A DNA stretch of 47,183 nt from Oscillospiraceae bacterium (GCA_015064685.1 SVRT01000017.1:1-47183); one strand, 5' to 3'. Positions 16,480 to 25,494 are shown, counted from the stretch's first letter. Program-made: numbers and translations. The notes: a model not told the origin generated them from the letters alone.

Positions 16480-18513
16480 TTAAACGTTCATTATCATCGG
16501 AATTATCATAGGCTTGCGCTTAGTTTTTGACAGAATGAACTTTGCAAGATCGTCCTTAACTCTTCCCTTTATTTGGTACCAATCCGAGCGGCTTCTTGAA
16601 TGCAAACAAGAGTTTATTGATGACAGAACTATCTGCCGCATCTCCTCCATAAGATCCTCAGATTCGCGAACGTACACAAATCCACGCGAGACTATGTCGG
16701 GACCTGATATGATATATCCGCCGTCCTGACTTACGGTCGCCACCACAACGATAAGACCGTCCTGCGAGAGAAGAAGTCTGTCTCTTAACACGATGTTTCC
16801 AACGTCGCCGACACCGTAGCCATCAACGAGCACTCTGCCCGACGTGACCGTTCCGTTTATCCTCGCGCCCTTTTTGTCTATCTCAAGCACGTTTCCTATA
16901 TCCGAGATAAAGATGTTCTGCGACTCAACGCCCATCTGCAGAGCAAGCTCTCGGTTTGCTGCCATATGCTTATACTCTCCGTGAACCGGCATGTAGTATT
17001 TCGGCTTGATAAGTGCCGAGAGCAGCTTTATCTCCTCCTGGCATGCGTGTCCCGAAACGTGCACCTCGACAGAAGCGTCGTGTATAACCTCAACGCCTAT
17101 CTTGCAAAGCTCGTTGATTATTCTGCTGACGAGCTTCTCGTTTCCGGGTATCGCGCTTGATGAAATAACTACAACGTCGTTCATATCAAGACGCACGTCT
17201 CTATGCTCCCCGAACGCCATTCTGTAAAGCGCGCTCATAGGCTCGCCCTGGCTACCGGTCGTGACTATCGTCAGCTGCTCGGGGTTGTATTTTCTGATCT
17301 CGGAGATATCGATAAGCACACCCTGCGGTACGTGCATGTATCCAAGCTCTACTGCCGCTCCGACGATGTTGAGCATGCTTCGTCCCGTTACCGCAACCTT
17401 TCGGTTATGTCTTGCCGCCGCGTCGATTATCTGTTGAACGCGGTGAACGTTGGACGAAAATGTCGCAATAACGATCCTCTGATCCTCGTGAGTATTAAAA
17501 ATGTACTCAAGCGAAGCGCCGACCTTTCTCTCAGACGGTGTATATCCCGCTCTTTCGGCGTTCGTCGACTCGCACATAAGAAGGAGCACCCCTTCTCTGC
17601 CGATCTCACCGAGTCTTGTGATATCCATTATCTCGCCGTCGATGGGAGTCAGATCAAGCTTGAAGTCACCCGAATGGACGATGGTGCCGAGCGGTGTTCT
17701 TATCGCGAGCGCGCAAGCATCGGCTATCGAGTGATTGACGTGAATGAACTCTACCGTCATTCCGCCAAGCTTTATTACGTCTCCCGCCTTGACCTCGACG
17801 AGCTTCGGCGTTACGTCGAGAGTAAACTCTTTGAGCTTGTTTCTCACTATTCCCACCGTCAGCCTTGTTCCGTAGATAGGGGGATTTATGTTTCTGAGGA
17901 CGTACGGTATCGCCCCGATATGATCCTCGTGACCGTGTGTCAAAACTATTCCGCGAAGCTTTGATACGTTCGCCTCAAGATAGGTCACGTCGGGAATAAC
18001 GAGATCTACACCCGGCATCTCCTCATCGGGAAAGGCAAGTCCGCAGTCTATTACGATTATATCCTCTCCGCACTCGATTGCGGTCATATTCTTTCCTATC
18101 TCATTTAGTCCACCAAGCGGAATTATGCGCACCTTCGCATTATCATCACGCTTTACCGTAAACGCCACCAATTCCTCTTTTTTCGCGGTGCCTTTATTGC
18201 CCGCTTTTTTGATTGCAGTCTGACTGCTCTTTGTTGACTGTGCGCTTTTCCTTTTTGTTTGCGTAGCTGAAGGCGTTTTTTTGACCGTACTTGTTTTGGG
18301 AACAGTCAGCCCTTCTTTTTGGGTTTTCGCGGCTGAATTTGCGTTCTCCTTTTTGGGCTCTGCTTTTTTCGTCGCTTTGCCCCTTTTGCTCTTTTTTTGC
18401 AATGCGGGGAGAGTTGCTTTATCCACTACCGTGCCTTCAGGTGCTTTACTTGACACGCGCAACTTCTTTTCCGCAGTGGCAACGGCATTTGCCGTTCTTT
18501 GATTTTTTGCCAT
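16480..18513 (-). CDS. rnj: Ribonuclease J with a long basic N-terminal extension
   Basis: This is a 677-residue beta-CASP metallo-beta-lactamase RNase. The core begins near residue 128 (KVRIIPLGGLNEIGKN). HGHEDH (193-198) binds the two zincs, and the beta-CASP motifs are present, including SGHA and the PVHGEYKH histidine motif. RNase J combines 5'-exo and endoribonuclease activity in mRNA decay and rRNA maturation. The usual length is about 555. The first 125 residues here are a disordered Lys/Ala/Ser/Thr-rich extension that may bind RNA or partners. GAGAGG lies before the ATG at 18513. The 5' leader is long and structured. Confidence 0.93.
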   Translation of the reverse strand: MAKNQRTANAVATAEKKLRVSSKAPEGTVVDKATLPALQKKSKRGKATKKAEPKKENANSAAKTQKEGLTVPKTSTVKKTPSATQTKRKSAQSTKSSQTAIKKAGNKGTAKKEELVAFTVKRDDNAKVRIIPLGGLNEIGKNMTAIECGEDIIVIDCGLAFPDEEMPGVDLVIPDVTYLEANVSKLRGIVLTHGHEDHIGAIPYVLRNINPPIYGTRLTVGIVRNKLKEFTLDVTPKLVEVKAGDVIKLGGMTVEFIHVNHSIADACALAIRTPLGTIVHSGDFKLDLTPIDGEIMDITRLGEIGREGVLLLMCESTNAERAGYTPSERKVGASLEYIFNTHEDQRIVIATFSSNVHRVQQIIDAAARHNRKVAVTGRSMLNIVGAAVELGYMHVPQGVLIDISEIRKYNPEQLTIVTTGSQGEPMSALYRMAFGEHRDVRLDMNDVVVISSSAIPGNEKLVSRIINELCKIGVEVIHDASVEVHVSGHACQEEIKLLSALIKPKYYMPVHGEYKHMAANRELALQMGVESQNIFISDIGNVLEIDKKGARINGTVTSGRVLVDGYGVGDVGNIVLRDRLLLSQDGLIVVVATVSQDGGYIISGPDIVSRGFVYVRESEDLMEEMRQIVLSSINSCLHSRSRSDWYQIKGRVKDDLAKFILSKTKRKPMIIPMIMNV

Positions 18514-18708
18514 AATATCCTCTCTTTCAAAATATTCATCGGTAAAGGACAGAAAAAACAATTATTTCTGCTTTTTTATGCAACAAATCAAAGCCCCTTG
18601 ATTTTTTCGCCTTCGCTCCGCAAAAAATATCAAGACGCGTCGTCCTTTACCTTTTATTGAATTGTCATATATAAAACGGTGCGTATACCGTTAGTAATTC
18701 AAGATGTC
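18514..18708 (-). promoter_or_regulatory. Long structured 5' leader of the RNase J mRNA
   Basis: About 195 bases separate the promoter from the RNase J ATG. On the minus strand a first domain is closed by TTGAATT/AATTCAA (plus coordinates 18657-18663 and 18696-18702) around ACGGT/ACCGT. A second domain is closed by a perfect 10-base pair, GGTAAAGGAC/GTCCTTTACC (18541-18550 and 18642-18651). It encloses a stem CTTGAT+T5 / A5+ATCAAG (18597-18634) and a smaller CAGAAA/TTTCTG hairpin (18550-18570). No reading frame with a ribosome binding site lies inside. This could be a cis-acting autoregulatory RNA; I know of no named riboswitch that fits. Confidence 0.6.
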
Positions 18709-18714
18709 CCCTGT

Positions 18715-18743
18715 ATTATACACCAATCCCACGTCTTTGTCAA
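18715..18743 (-). promoter_or_regulatory. Sigma-A promoter of RNase J
   Basis: TTGACA (18738-18743), 17-base spacer, TATAAT (18715-18720): a full consensus promoter about 200 bases from the start codon. Confidence 0.85.
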
Positions 18744-18778
18744 GGGGTCGGAGCTTACAAGCGCTCGCAACCCTCGAC

Positions 18779-19051
18779 TCACATCGCAAAATACGTCACT
18801 GCAAGAGTTATTGCGACACCTACGGCACTGCCGCTCATAAAGCTGCAAAGAAAAAATAAAATTGCCCGCGAGACGTTGCGCTTTTTCTTTCTTCTGTCTG
18901 CTCCGTTAGCATCTATTATTCGGTTTGCCTCCGCGATCATGTCCCTCTCTTCGCGTTTTTTTCCGCCTCTGATAACGAAGTACGCCTCCTCAAAAACGGG
19001 GCTGTCCTGCGTGCGTACGACTATCATTCTTTTTTGCGCTCCCTTGATCAT
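18779..19051 (-). CDS. Small C-terminally anchored membrane protein of unknown function
   Basis: This 90-residue protein has a soluble part, MIVVRTQDSPVFEEAYFVIR near the start, then a basic helix (ADRRKKKRN), then one membrane span (about 64-88) near the end. The charge pattern puts the N-terminal part in the cytosol. Similar short tail-anchored proteins with an EEAYFVIR-like segment occur in Clostridia; I know no function. The frame runs to 19108, but GGAG precedes the ATG at 19051 by 8 bases. It is transcribed in the same direction as RNase J and ends just before that gene's promoter. Confidence 0.7.
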   Translation of the reverse strand: MIKGAQKRMIVVRTQDSPVFEEAYFVIRGGKKREERDMIAEANRIIDANGADRRKKKRNVSRAILFFLCSFMSGSAVGVAITLAVTYFAM

Positions 19052-19213
19052 ATTACGTTCTCCTTCAAATAAGTATTCATTCCGTATTTTTGACTGAACG
19101 TGCGGCACTCAAACAACCAATAATGAGATTGCCGGCAAATTTATTCCCCGTTTTTCGCCATTGATTTATTATGTATTTTATTTGTAAACAATACATTAAT
19201 TTCCATTTTTGTA

Positions 19214-19242
19214 TTGACATTACCAAATTCAAGTGATAAAAT
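19214..19242 (+). promoter_or_regulatory. Sigma-A promoter of the AbrB-family gene
   Basis: TTGACA (19214-19219), 17-base spacer, TAAAAT (19237-19242). The leader is about 60 bases, with GGAG at 19297-19300. Confidence 0.85.
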
Positions 19243-19308
19243 TATGTTGTAAAAGGTCGAACGTCATCAAATTATCATACATTTACACAAAAAAAAGGAG
19301 AAATTAAA

Positions 19309-19554
19309 ATGAAATCTACGGGTATAGTAAGAAAAGTGGACGAGCTTGGAAGAATAGTTCTTCCCATAAGCATCAGACAGACAATGGACATCAATGAAAA
19401 GGACTCCCTTGAAATATTCACAGAGGAAAACAAAATAATTCTCCAAAAATATCAGCCCTCATGCATTTTCTGCAATAACGCAGATGACATCGTGTTCTTC
19501 AACGGCAAGAGGGTTTGTGAAAACTGCCTTAAGAAGATAAAGGAAACATTTTGA
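19309..19554 (+). CDS. AbrB/SpoVT-type transition-state regulator with C-terminal zinc finger
   Basis: This 81-residue protein has an N-terminal swapped-hairpin AbrB DNA-binding domain (STGIVRKVDELGRIVLPISIR, 3-23). The C-terminal part carries C52-x2-C55 and C70-x2-C73, a zinc-binding knuckle seen in clostridial AbrB relatives. AbrB proteins are tetrameric global repressors of post-exponential genes. The gene is monocistronic with its own promoter and terminator. The specific regulon cannot be inferred. Confidence 0.92.
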   Translation: MKSTGIVRKVDELGRIVLPISIRQTMDINEKDSLEIFTEENKIILQKYQPSCIFCNNADDIVFFNGKRVCENCLKKIKETF

Positions 19555-19564
19555 AAAACGACAT

Positions 19565-19594
19565 GCTCCGACGCGTCCCGTCGGAGCTTTTTTT
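19565..19594 (+). terminator. Intrinsic terminator of the AbrB-family gene
   Basis: GCTCCGACG (19565-19573) pairs with CGTCGGAGC (19579-19587), followed by seven T. Confidence 0.92.
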
Positions 19595-19630
19595 GTCGAT
19601 ATATCGGAGCCATTTTCTCCCTCCCTTCTA

Positions 19631-19659
19631 TTGACATCCCATACATTCTTTGATATAAT
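19631..19659 (+). promoter_or_regulatory. Consensus sigma-A promoter of the glycosyltransferase pair
   Basis: TTGACA (19631-19636), 17-base spacer, TATAAT (19654-19659): identical to the consensus. Confidence 0.88.
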
Positions 19660-19712
19660 GGAGTAAATACAGCATTCGCCGTATATTAATCGGCACCGGT
19701 GGGAGGTTTGTT

Positions 19713-21857
19713 ATGAAAATCGGAATATATATCGCGATCGCCATTATCCTGCTCGCGTTCTTTTTGATCTTGCCAAAGAAAAAGAAAACGCGGATTTTTG
19801 GAGTCTCTCTTGTATGCGCGGCGATCCTTTGCGAGCTGTTCATTTTTAATTTTCACTCCTTCCATCTCATATTTGGAAATTACGAGCCTATCACGCTGAA
19901 TGCTGCCAGCGAAAACGTCACAGTCAACGGTGAGGGTGAAAAGATCTCTGTCGAGATCAATGGCTTATCCCGTCCGGTCGGCACGCTTTATCTCAAGTGC
20001 GACATGAGTGACGATCTAAAGAGCCAAACAAGCGGCACTCCCTACGTAAATGTTCTTGTTGACGCGAAGGACTCAACTCAGCAGGCAAATTACAGATCGT
20101 CAGTTGCAGAGGGAAGATTGATCCGTGACGATGAGGGAAGCTCCTATATCGTTATCAATCTTAGCGGGAATGCGACCGATATTCGACTCAGAATGACCGC
20201 CAAGGCTGACCATCGATTCTCATTTGACAGTGTTACGCTCAACAAGGCTATCCCCGTTCAGTGTTCTCCGCTCAGACTTCTTCTGATCGTTGGCGCGATC
20301 TCTGCAATATACGCGCTCGCTTCCTTCCCCTCAATGCTTGCGGATTACGGTAAGCAGAAAAAAAGAGTCCTTGTTATCTCTACTGTTATAACGGTAGTTT
20401 TGGTTTTCTGCGCAGGTGCTTTGACCTCCGCTTACGTATACAACAATGCGGAGACGGCATTTGAATCCTTCGAGCTCACCTCAGGCAACCAGATAACCCA
20501 AGAGCTTGTGGATGCTTTTGAGGCGGGACAGGTCGAGCTTCTGGATAAGCCCTCTGAGGAGCTGTTGAATCTTGATAACCCGTACGATTGGAGCGAAAGA
20601 TCAAGCAAAAAGATCTCCTGCAAGTGGGATCACCTGCTCTTTGACGGCAAGTATTATTCTTATTACGGTATTGCCCCCGTTATCCTGATCTTCCTGCCCT
20701 ACCACCTATTGACCGGCTTCTATTTTCCCACCACCTGGGCGGTCCTTCTGTTCGGTGCGCTCGGAATAGTATTTATGACCTTCGCATATCTTACCTTCTG
20801 CGATCTTTTCTGCAAAAAGATCCCCGTCAACATGGTGCTGTCGGGACTTGTGATCTGTCAGATCTCAAGCGGTGTATGGTATAACTTCTGCTCACCGCTC
20901 TTTTACGAGATCGCACAGACCTCGGGCTTCTGTTTTACCTGCGCCGGGCTTTGGTTGATTCTGCGGTCCGGAGTCATTGGAGACGGCAAGATCAAGCCCG
21001 CCTCTCTCGTGCTCTCCTCAGTATGCCTCTCACTGGCGGTTCTTTGCAGACCTACGCTCGCGCTTTACTGTGTTGTCGCGCTGATATTCATCGCATTCGG
21101 ACTTGTGAAGAAAATTAATGCCGAGCGCGTTGCCTCCGCATCAAGAAAGACGATGAAAAAGAGTATTGCTTGCTACCTCTGTGCCGCGCTTATCCCCTTT
21201 GCGGTGATCGGCGGGATCCAGATGCTCTACAATTACGCGAGATTCGGCAATCCGCTCGACTTCGGTATTCAGTATTCTCTTACTATCAACGATTTCACAA
21301 GATCTCAATATCATACGGACCTCGCCGCAATAGGATTCCACAACTTCCTATTCGCATTCCCGCAGGTCAAGACCGAGTTCCCGTTCGTGTTCTCGAACTT
21401 CTCTGATATGGGACTTAACGGCTACTACTTTATCGCAAACAGAAACGCTATCGGTCTTTTCTGGCGAGCGCTTCCCTGCCTTGCTTATTTTGCGGCTATC
21501 CCCGCATACAAGGCGCTTCAGAAAAAAGAACGTCTGCCCGCGATACTCCTCGTTGCATCCACCTGCGTGCTCGTCCCCCTCATCATCATCTTCTCGATCT
21601 GGGAGAGTGGATACGGCGTGAGATATTGCACCGACTTTGCTTGGCAATTTATCCTCGGCGCTCTCGGAATAATCTTCCTGCTGTACGCAAGACGCGCCAA
21701 CTCGCAGACGAAAAAGCTCGCGCAGTATTTCATCATCATTTCTCTTGCTGTTGCCGTTATTTCAAATTTCGCACTTATCTACGATTATCTGTCCAAGACC
21801 AAATATCTTGAGTCCTCTTATCTGAGCTTTGAGAGAATATTTGAGTTTTGGAGATAA
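19713..21857 (+). CDS. Polytopic GT-C-like glycosyltransferase
   Basis: This 714-residue membrane protein has two N-terminal spans (about 3-20 and 26-48), an extracytoplasmic beta-rich region (about 55-185), then around ten further spans. YSYYGIAPVILIFLPYH and the acidic residues before it recall the outer-loop substrate region of GT-C enzymes that use polyprenyl-phosphate sugars. It is followed after 13 bases by a GT2 enzyme of the kind that makes such lipid-linked sugars. The pair probably decorates a wall polymer or surface glycan. GGGAGG precedes the ATG. The family assignment is by topology and context, not by a decisive motif. Confidence 0.7.
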   Translation: MKIGIYIAIAIILLAFFLILPKKKKTRIFGVSLVCAAILCELFIFNFHSFHLIFGNYEPITLNAASENVTVNGEGEKISVEINGLSRPVGTLYLKCDMSDDLKSQTSGTPYVNVLVDAKDSTQQANYRSSVAEGRLIRDDEGSSYIVINLSGNATDIRLRMTAKADHRFSFDSVTLNKAIPVQCSPLRLLLIVGAISAIYALASFPSMLADYGKQKKRVLVISTVITVVLVFCAGALTSAYVYNNAETAFESFELTSGNQITQELVDAFEAGQVELLDKPSEELLNLDNPYDWSERSSKKISCKWDHLLFDGKYYSYYGIAPVILIFLPYHLLTGFYFPTTWAVLLFGALGIVFMTFAYLTFCDLFCKKIPVNMVLSGLVICQISSGVWYNFCSPLFYEIAQTSGFCFTCAGLWLILRSGVIGDGKIKPASLVLSSVCLSLAVLCRPTLALYCVVALIFIAFGLVKKINAERVASASRKTMKKSIACYLCAALIPFAVIGGIQMLYNYARFGNPLDFGIQYSLTINDFTRSQYHTDLAAIGFHNFLFAFPQVKTEFPFVFSNFSDMGLNGYYFIANRNAIGLFWRALPCLAYFAAIPAYKALQKKERLPAILLVASTCVLVPLIIIFSIWESGYGVRYCTDFAWQFILGALGIIFLLYARRANSQTKKLAQYFIIISLAVAVISNFALIYDYLSKTKYLESSYLSFERIFEFWR

Positions 21858-21870
21858 GAAAGGACAAAAT

Positions 21871-22818
21871 ATGAAGCTATACCTTGTTGTACCCTGCTAT
21901 AATGAGGAGGAGGTGCTCCCCGAGACCTCCTCGCGTCTCAAGGAAAAATTCACGTCTCTGATTTCACAGGGCAAGATAGGAGAGGACAGCCGCATCGTTT
22001 TCGTCAACGACGGCTCAAAGGACAAAACCTGGGAGCTTATTTGTGACCTTCACAAATCGGACAAGCTCTTCAGAGGAATCTGTCTGTCAAGAAACAGAGG
22101 ACATCAGAATGCCCTGCTCGCAGGACTTATGACAGTCATGGACGAGTGCGATGCAGCCATAAGCATGGACGCAGACCTTCAGGACGACATTAACGCCATT
22201 GACGAAATGATCGATAAATACAACGAAGGATACGACGTCGTATACGGAGTGAGAAGCTCCAGAAAGAAGGATACCTTCTTCAAACGTACGACGGCACAGG
22301 GCTTCTATAAGCTTATGCGAGCTATGGGTGTTGATACCGTTTACAATCACGCCGACTACCGTCTTATGAGTCAACGCGCCCTTAAGGGTCTTTCGGAATT
22401 CAAGGAGGTCAACCTATTCCTTCGCGGTATGGTTCCGCTTATCGGATTCAGACACACGACGGTCACTTACGAAAGAGGCGAAAGATTCGCAGGTGAATCC
22501 AAGTATCCGCTCAAAAAGATGCTCGCCTTCGCGTTTGAGGGAATAACCTCACTCTCGATAAAGCCTATAAGACTTATCTGCACTCTCGGTGTGCTTATCT
22601 TCTGTGTGAGTATCGGTATGCTTATATACTCACTTGTAAGACACTTTATGGGCTATACAGTCGACGGTTGGGCTTCCCTCGCGGTCTCGATCTGGGCTCT
22701 CGGAGGAATCCAGCTCCTCGCCATAGGTGTTATCGGCGAATATATCGGAAAGATATACCTCGAATCCAAGCACCGCCCGAGATATCTCATTTCGGACTAC
22801 CTCAACGACGATAATTGA
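21871..22818 (+). CDS. GT2 family polyprenyl-phosphate glycosyltransferase (GtrB/CsbB type)
   Basis: This 315-residue enzyme has an N-terminal GT-A fold with LVVPCYNEEE (4-13), the DXD-type motif SMDADLQDD, and a C-terminal pair of membrane helices ending in GVIGEYIGKIYLESKHRPRYL. This is the layout of GtrB/DPM1-like enzymes that transfer a sugar from a nucleotide donor to undecaprenyl phosphate on the cytosolic face. AAAGGA sits 7 bases before the ATG at 21871. The longer frame starts inside the previous gene. It is co-transcribed with the GT-C-like gene. Confidence 0.88.
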   Translation: MKLYLVVPCYNEEEVLPETSSRLKEKFTSLISQGKIGEDSRIVFVNDGSKDKTWELICDLHKSDKLFRGICLSRNRGHQNALLAGLMTVMDECDAAISMDADLQDDINAIDEMIDKYNEGYDVVYGVRSSRKKDTFFKRTTAQGFYKLMRAMGVDTVYNHADYRLMSQRALKGLSEFKEVNLFLRGMVPLIGFRHTTVTYERGERFAGESKYPLKKMLAFAFEGITSLSIKPIRLICTLGVLIFCVSIGMLIYSLVRHFMGYTVDGWASLAVSIWALGGIQLLAIGVIGEYIGKIYLESKHRPRYLISDYLNDDN

Positions 22819-22822
22819 TCAT

Positions 22823-22862
22823 ATTCAGGGTCTCAGGGATTTTGAGACCCTGAATTATTTTT
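22823..22862 (+). terminator. Intrinsic terminator of the glycosyltransferase operon
   Basis: ATTCAGGGTCTCA (22823-22835) pairs with TGAGACCCTGAAT (22843-22855), followed by TATTTTT. Confidence 0.9.
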
Positions 22863-22872
22863 GTCAAATCCC

Positions 22873-22901
22873 TTGATATATTGAAAAAAATATGATATAA
22901 T
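22873..22901 (+). promoter_or_regulatory. Sigma-A promoter of the galK operon
   Basis: TTGATA (22873-22878), 17-base spacer, TATAAT (22896-22901). Confidence 0.82.
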
Positions 22902-22942
22902 TGCAAAGTGAAATACTTTTGAAATACGAAAGGAAATCTATT

Positions 22943-24226
22943 ATGAAATCGATCCAGCTTATCGAGCTTATCAATAACGGCGGACTTGACGAAAAGCTTA
23001 CCCTCCTTTACGGAAGCGCAAGCCTTGATGCCGCAAAAGCAAGATACATAAACGCTATCAATGAATTTGTCGCGACCTTCGGCGAGGAGCACGATGCTTC
23101 CCTTTACACCGTGGCAGGCAGAAGCGAGCTTTCGGGTAACCATACCGACCACAACCGCGGATGCGTCGTTGCGGCTTCCATCAGCCTTGACATCATCGCA
23201 GTTGCTGCTCCCACGACGGACGGCATCGTACGCGTAAAGAGCGAGGGCTTTGGCGAGGATGCGGTTGACATCAACGTATACACATCTCCCGTTGAAGAAA
23301 AGTTCGGTACAAGTGAATCAATCATCGCAGGCATGTGCGCAGGCTTCAAAATGAACGGACACAAGATCGGTGGATTCGTTGCATACACCACCTCAAGCGT
23401 TCTCAAGGGTTCGGGACTTTCCTCCTCCGCCGCATTCGAGGATATGATCGGTACCATCGAGAGCCACCTCTACAACGGCGGTGAGGTCTCCAATGTAGAG
23501 ATCGCCAAGCTCGCTCAGTATGCCGAGAACAAGTTCTTCGGTAAGCCCTGCGGACTTATGGACCAGGTCGCTTGCGCGTATGGCGGTGCGGTTGCAATAG
23601 ACTTTGAAGATACAAAGAATCCTGTTATCACACCTATTAACTTTGACTTTACCGGCGCGGGCTACAACCTCTGTATCGTAAGCACGGGAGGAAACCACGC
23701 AGATCTTACCGACGATTACGCATCGGTTCCTGCCGAGATGAAGGCAGTTGCGGCTTATCTTGGCAAGGAGGTCCTCCGTGAGACCGATGAGGATGCTGTT
23801 ATTGCGGCTATCCCTGCTCTCCGCGAAAAGCTCGGAGACAGAGCGATCATGAGAGCCATTCACTTCTTCAACGAGAATAAGCGTGTTGAAGCGCAGAAGA
23901 ACGCGCTTATCGCAGGAGATATCGAGACCTTCTTCGAGAATGTAAAGGCTTCGGGACGATCCTCCTTCTGCTATCTCCAGAACGTATACACCACAAAGAA
24001 CGTAAGCGAGCAGGGTCTTTCTCTTGCTCTCTGCCTTGCAGAACAAACGCTTTCCGGCAAGAGTGCCGCTTGGAGAGTTCACGGCGGCGGCTTTGCGGGA
24101 ACGATTCAGGCATTCGTCAAGACAGAGGACGTAGCACAGCTCAAATCTGTTATGGACGCTTGCTTTGGCGAGGGTGCTTGCATGGTACTCAATATCCGTC
24201 CCGTCGGCGCGGCGAGAGTGATCTGA
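22943..24226 (+). CDS. galK: Galactokinase-family GHMP kinase
   Basis: This 427-residue GHMP kinase has the galactokinase signature in altered form (GRSELSGNHTDHN, 59-71, where GRxNLIGEHTDYN is usual), the ATP loop GSGLSSSAA (156-164) and a C-terminal RVHGGGFAGTIQAF glycine loop. Galactokinase phosphorylates galactose at C1 in the Leloir pathway. The enlarged N-terminus and the changed signature place it in the clostridial galactokinase-like subfamily, so a related sugar is possible. No galT or galE is adjacent. AAAGG sits before the ATG at 22943. It shares one base with the next gene (TGATG). Confidence 0.88.
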   Translation: MKSIQLIELINNGGLDEKLTLLYGSASLDAAKARYINAINEFVATFGEEHDASLYTVAGRSELSGNHTDHNRGCVVAASISLDIIAVAAPTTDGIVRVKSEGFGEDAVDINVYTSPVEEKFGTSESIIAGMCAGFKMNGHKIGGFVAYTTSSVLKGSGLSSSAAFEDMIGTIESHLYNGGEVSNVEIAKLAQYAENKFFGKPCGLMDQVACAYGGAVAIDFEDTKNPVITPINFDFTGAGYNLCIVSTGGNHADLTDDYASVPAEMKAVAAYLGKEVLRETDEDAVIAAIPALREKLGDRAIMRAIHFFNENKRVEAQKNALIAGDIETFFENVKASGRSSFCYLQNVYTTKNVSEQGLSLALCLAEQTLSGKSAAWRVHGGGFAGTIQAFVKTEDVAQLKSVMDACFGEGACMVLNIRPVGAARVI

Positions 24227-24672
24227 TGAGCCGTCAGAGTGAAAACAAGCCTCAAAGACATAATACCCAGCAGCCCCCAAAAAAGGAGATCTCCCCCGAC
24301 GCGATGAAGCGCGCGGTGATCCTGATAATCAATACAGCGATCCTGACCTTCATATATTTCGGGTCAATGGCTATTAATCAGCCCATTCTCTCCGCGATCG
24401 TGACCGTGGGCTTCTGGGCAGGCTTTGGAGGACTTCTCGTCTTTTACATTTTCTATAACCGCGGCTTTTCCCGAAAGGGTGTTACCGAGGATATGCTCCC
24501 CGATAACTGGAGTAAAGAAAAAAAGCGCGAGTACATTGAGGATGGCAATAAAAGATACGAGAGATCTAAATGGATGCTTTCGGTCATCATTCCGCTTATG
24601 ATCCCGATAGCACTTGATGCTATCAGCCTTTTCACGTGGCCGATAATTCAAAATCTTTTAGGCTTAAAATAA
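24226..24672 (+). CDS. Small polytopic membrane protein of unknown function
   Basis: This 148-residue protein has a disordered N-terminal tail rich in Gln, Pro and Lys (1-27) and three hydrophobic spans (about 32-50, 55-78 and 117-142). A charged loop, SKEKKREYIEDGNKRYERSK, lies between spans two and three. I do not recognise a family. The ATG overlaps the galK stop by one base, so translation is coupled, and yycJ follows after 17 bases. The longest frame starts inside galK and is not credible. Confidence 0.72.
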   Translation: MSRQSENKPQRHNTQQPPKKEISPDAMKRAVILIINTAILTFIYFGSMAINQPILSAIVTVGFWAGFGGLLVFYIFYNRGFSRKGVTEDMLPDNWSKEKKREYIEDGNKRYERSKWMLSVIIPLMIPIALDAISLFTWPIIQNLLGLK

Positions 24673-24689
24673 AAAAACACAGGTGAAAT

Positions 24690-25493
24690 ATGCCAAACTG
24701 TAAGATCTGCACTCTCTATTCGGGATCGCGCGGAAATTGCGCGTACATCTCGGCAGGAGGAGCAAATATACTGATAGATGCGGGCAAGAGCGCGAAAGCG
24801 CTCTGCTCTGCTTTAAAGGAGATAAACGTAGATATCGACTCGATTGACGCGATATTCATCACCCACGAGCATCGCGATCACACATCTGCTCTCCGGACCC
24901 TTTCGCACAAGCACAGTATACCGATATATATTCTTCTTCCTTCCGCAGAAATATTCTACGGACTAAAGGATGAAAAGCTCTGTAACTGTCTCAACATAAA
25001 GCTCGGAGACAGCTTTGAGGTAGACGTCAAGGGACTGCACGTAAAGGCATTCCCCACTCCGCACGACAGCCGTGCGGCGGTCGGCTACAGGCTCACGTTC
25101 AGCGAGGACGGCGAGAAATATTCAATCGGGTACGCTACGGATACAGGTCACGTGACCGACGCAATGCGAGCAAATCTCACGGGATGCTTTGCGGCGGTCA
25201 TCGAGTCAAACCACGACCTTGATATGCTCCGCGAGGGTCCATACCCCGTAGAGCTTAAGGAGCGCATAAGGTCGAAGAGAGGTCACCTTTCAAACGTCGA
25301 TTGCGCCGCGTTCGCAACCTTGTTGTGCGCAAGCGGAACAAGACATCTGCTTCTCGCACATCTCAGCGAGGAAAACAACCTTCCCGATCTCGCATATAAC
25401 GAGACATTCTGCGCGATCGCAGATGAGTCTGTTGATCTTAAAGTCGCACTGCAGGACGAGACCGTGTGGCTGATCGGCGGAAAAGAGGTATAA
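24690..25493 (+). CDS. yycJ: YycJ/WalJ-like metallo-beta-lactamase-fold hydrolase
   Basis: This 267-residue MBL-fold enzyme has THEHRDH (residues 59-65) and further zinc ligands in PTPHD, DTGHV and LLLAHLSEEN. SGSRGNCAYI near the start is characteristic of the YycJ subgroup. In Bacillus and Streptococcus YycJ/WalJ belongs to the WalRK operon and has been linked to DNA repair and to coordination of cell division. Here it sits instead between a membrane protein and rlmH, one base before the rlmH start. YycJ next to rlmH is common in Firmicutes. Confidence 0.88.
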   Translation: MPNCKICTLYSGSRGNCAYISAGGANILIDAGKSAKALCSALKEINVDIDSIDAIFITHEHRDHTSALRTLSHKHSIPIYILLPSAEIFYGLKDEKLCNCLNIKLGDSFEVDVKGLHVKAFPTPHDSRAAVGYRLTFSEDGEKYSIGYATDTGHVTDAMRANLTGCFAAVIESNHDLDMLREGPYPVELKERIRSKRGHLSNVDCAAFATLLCASGTRHLLLAHLSEENNLPDLAYNETFCAIADESVDLKVALQDETVWLIGGKEV

Positions 25494-25494
25494 A

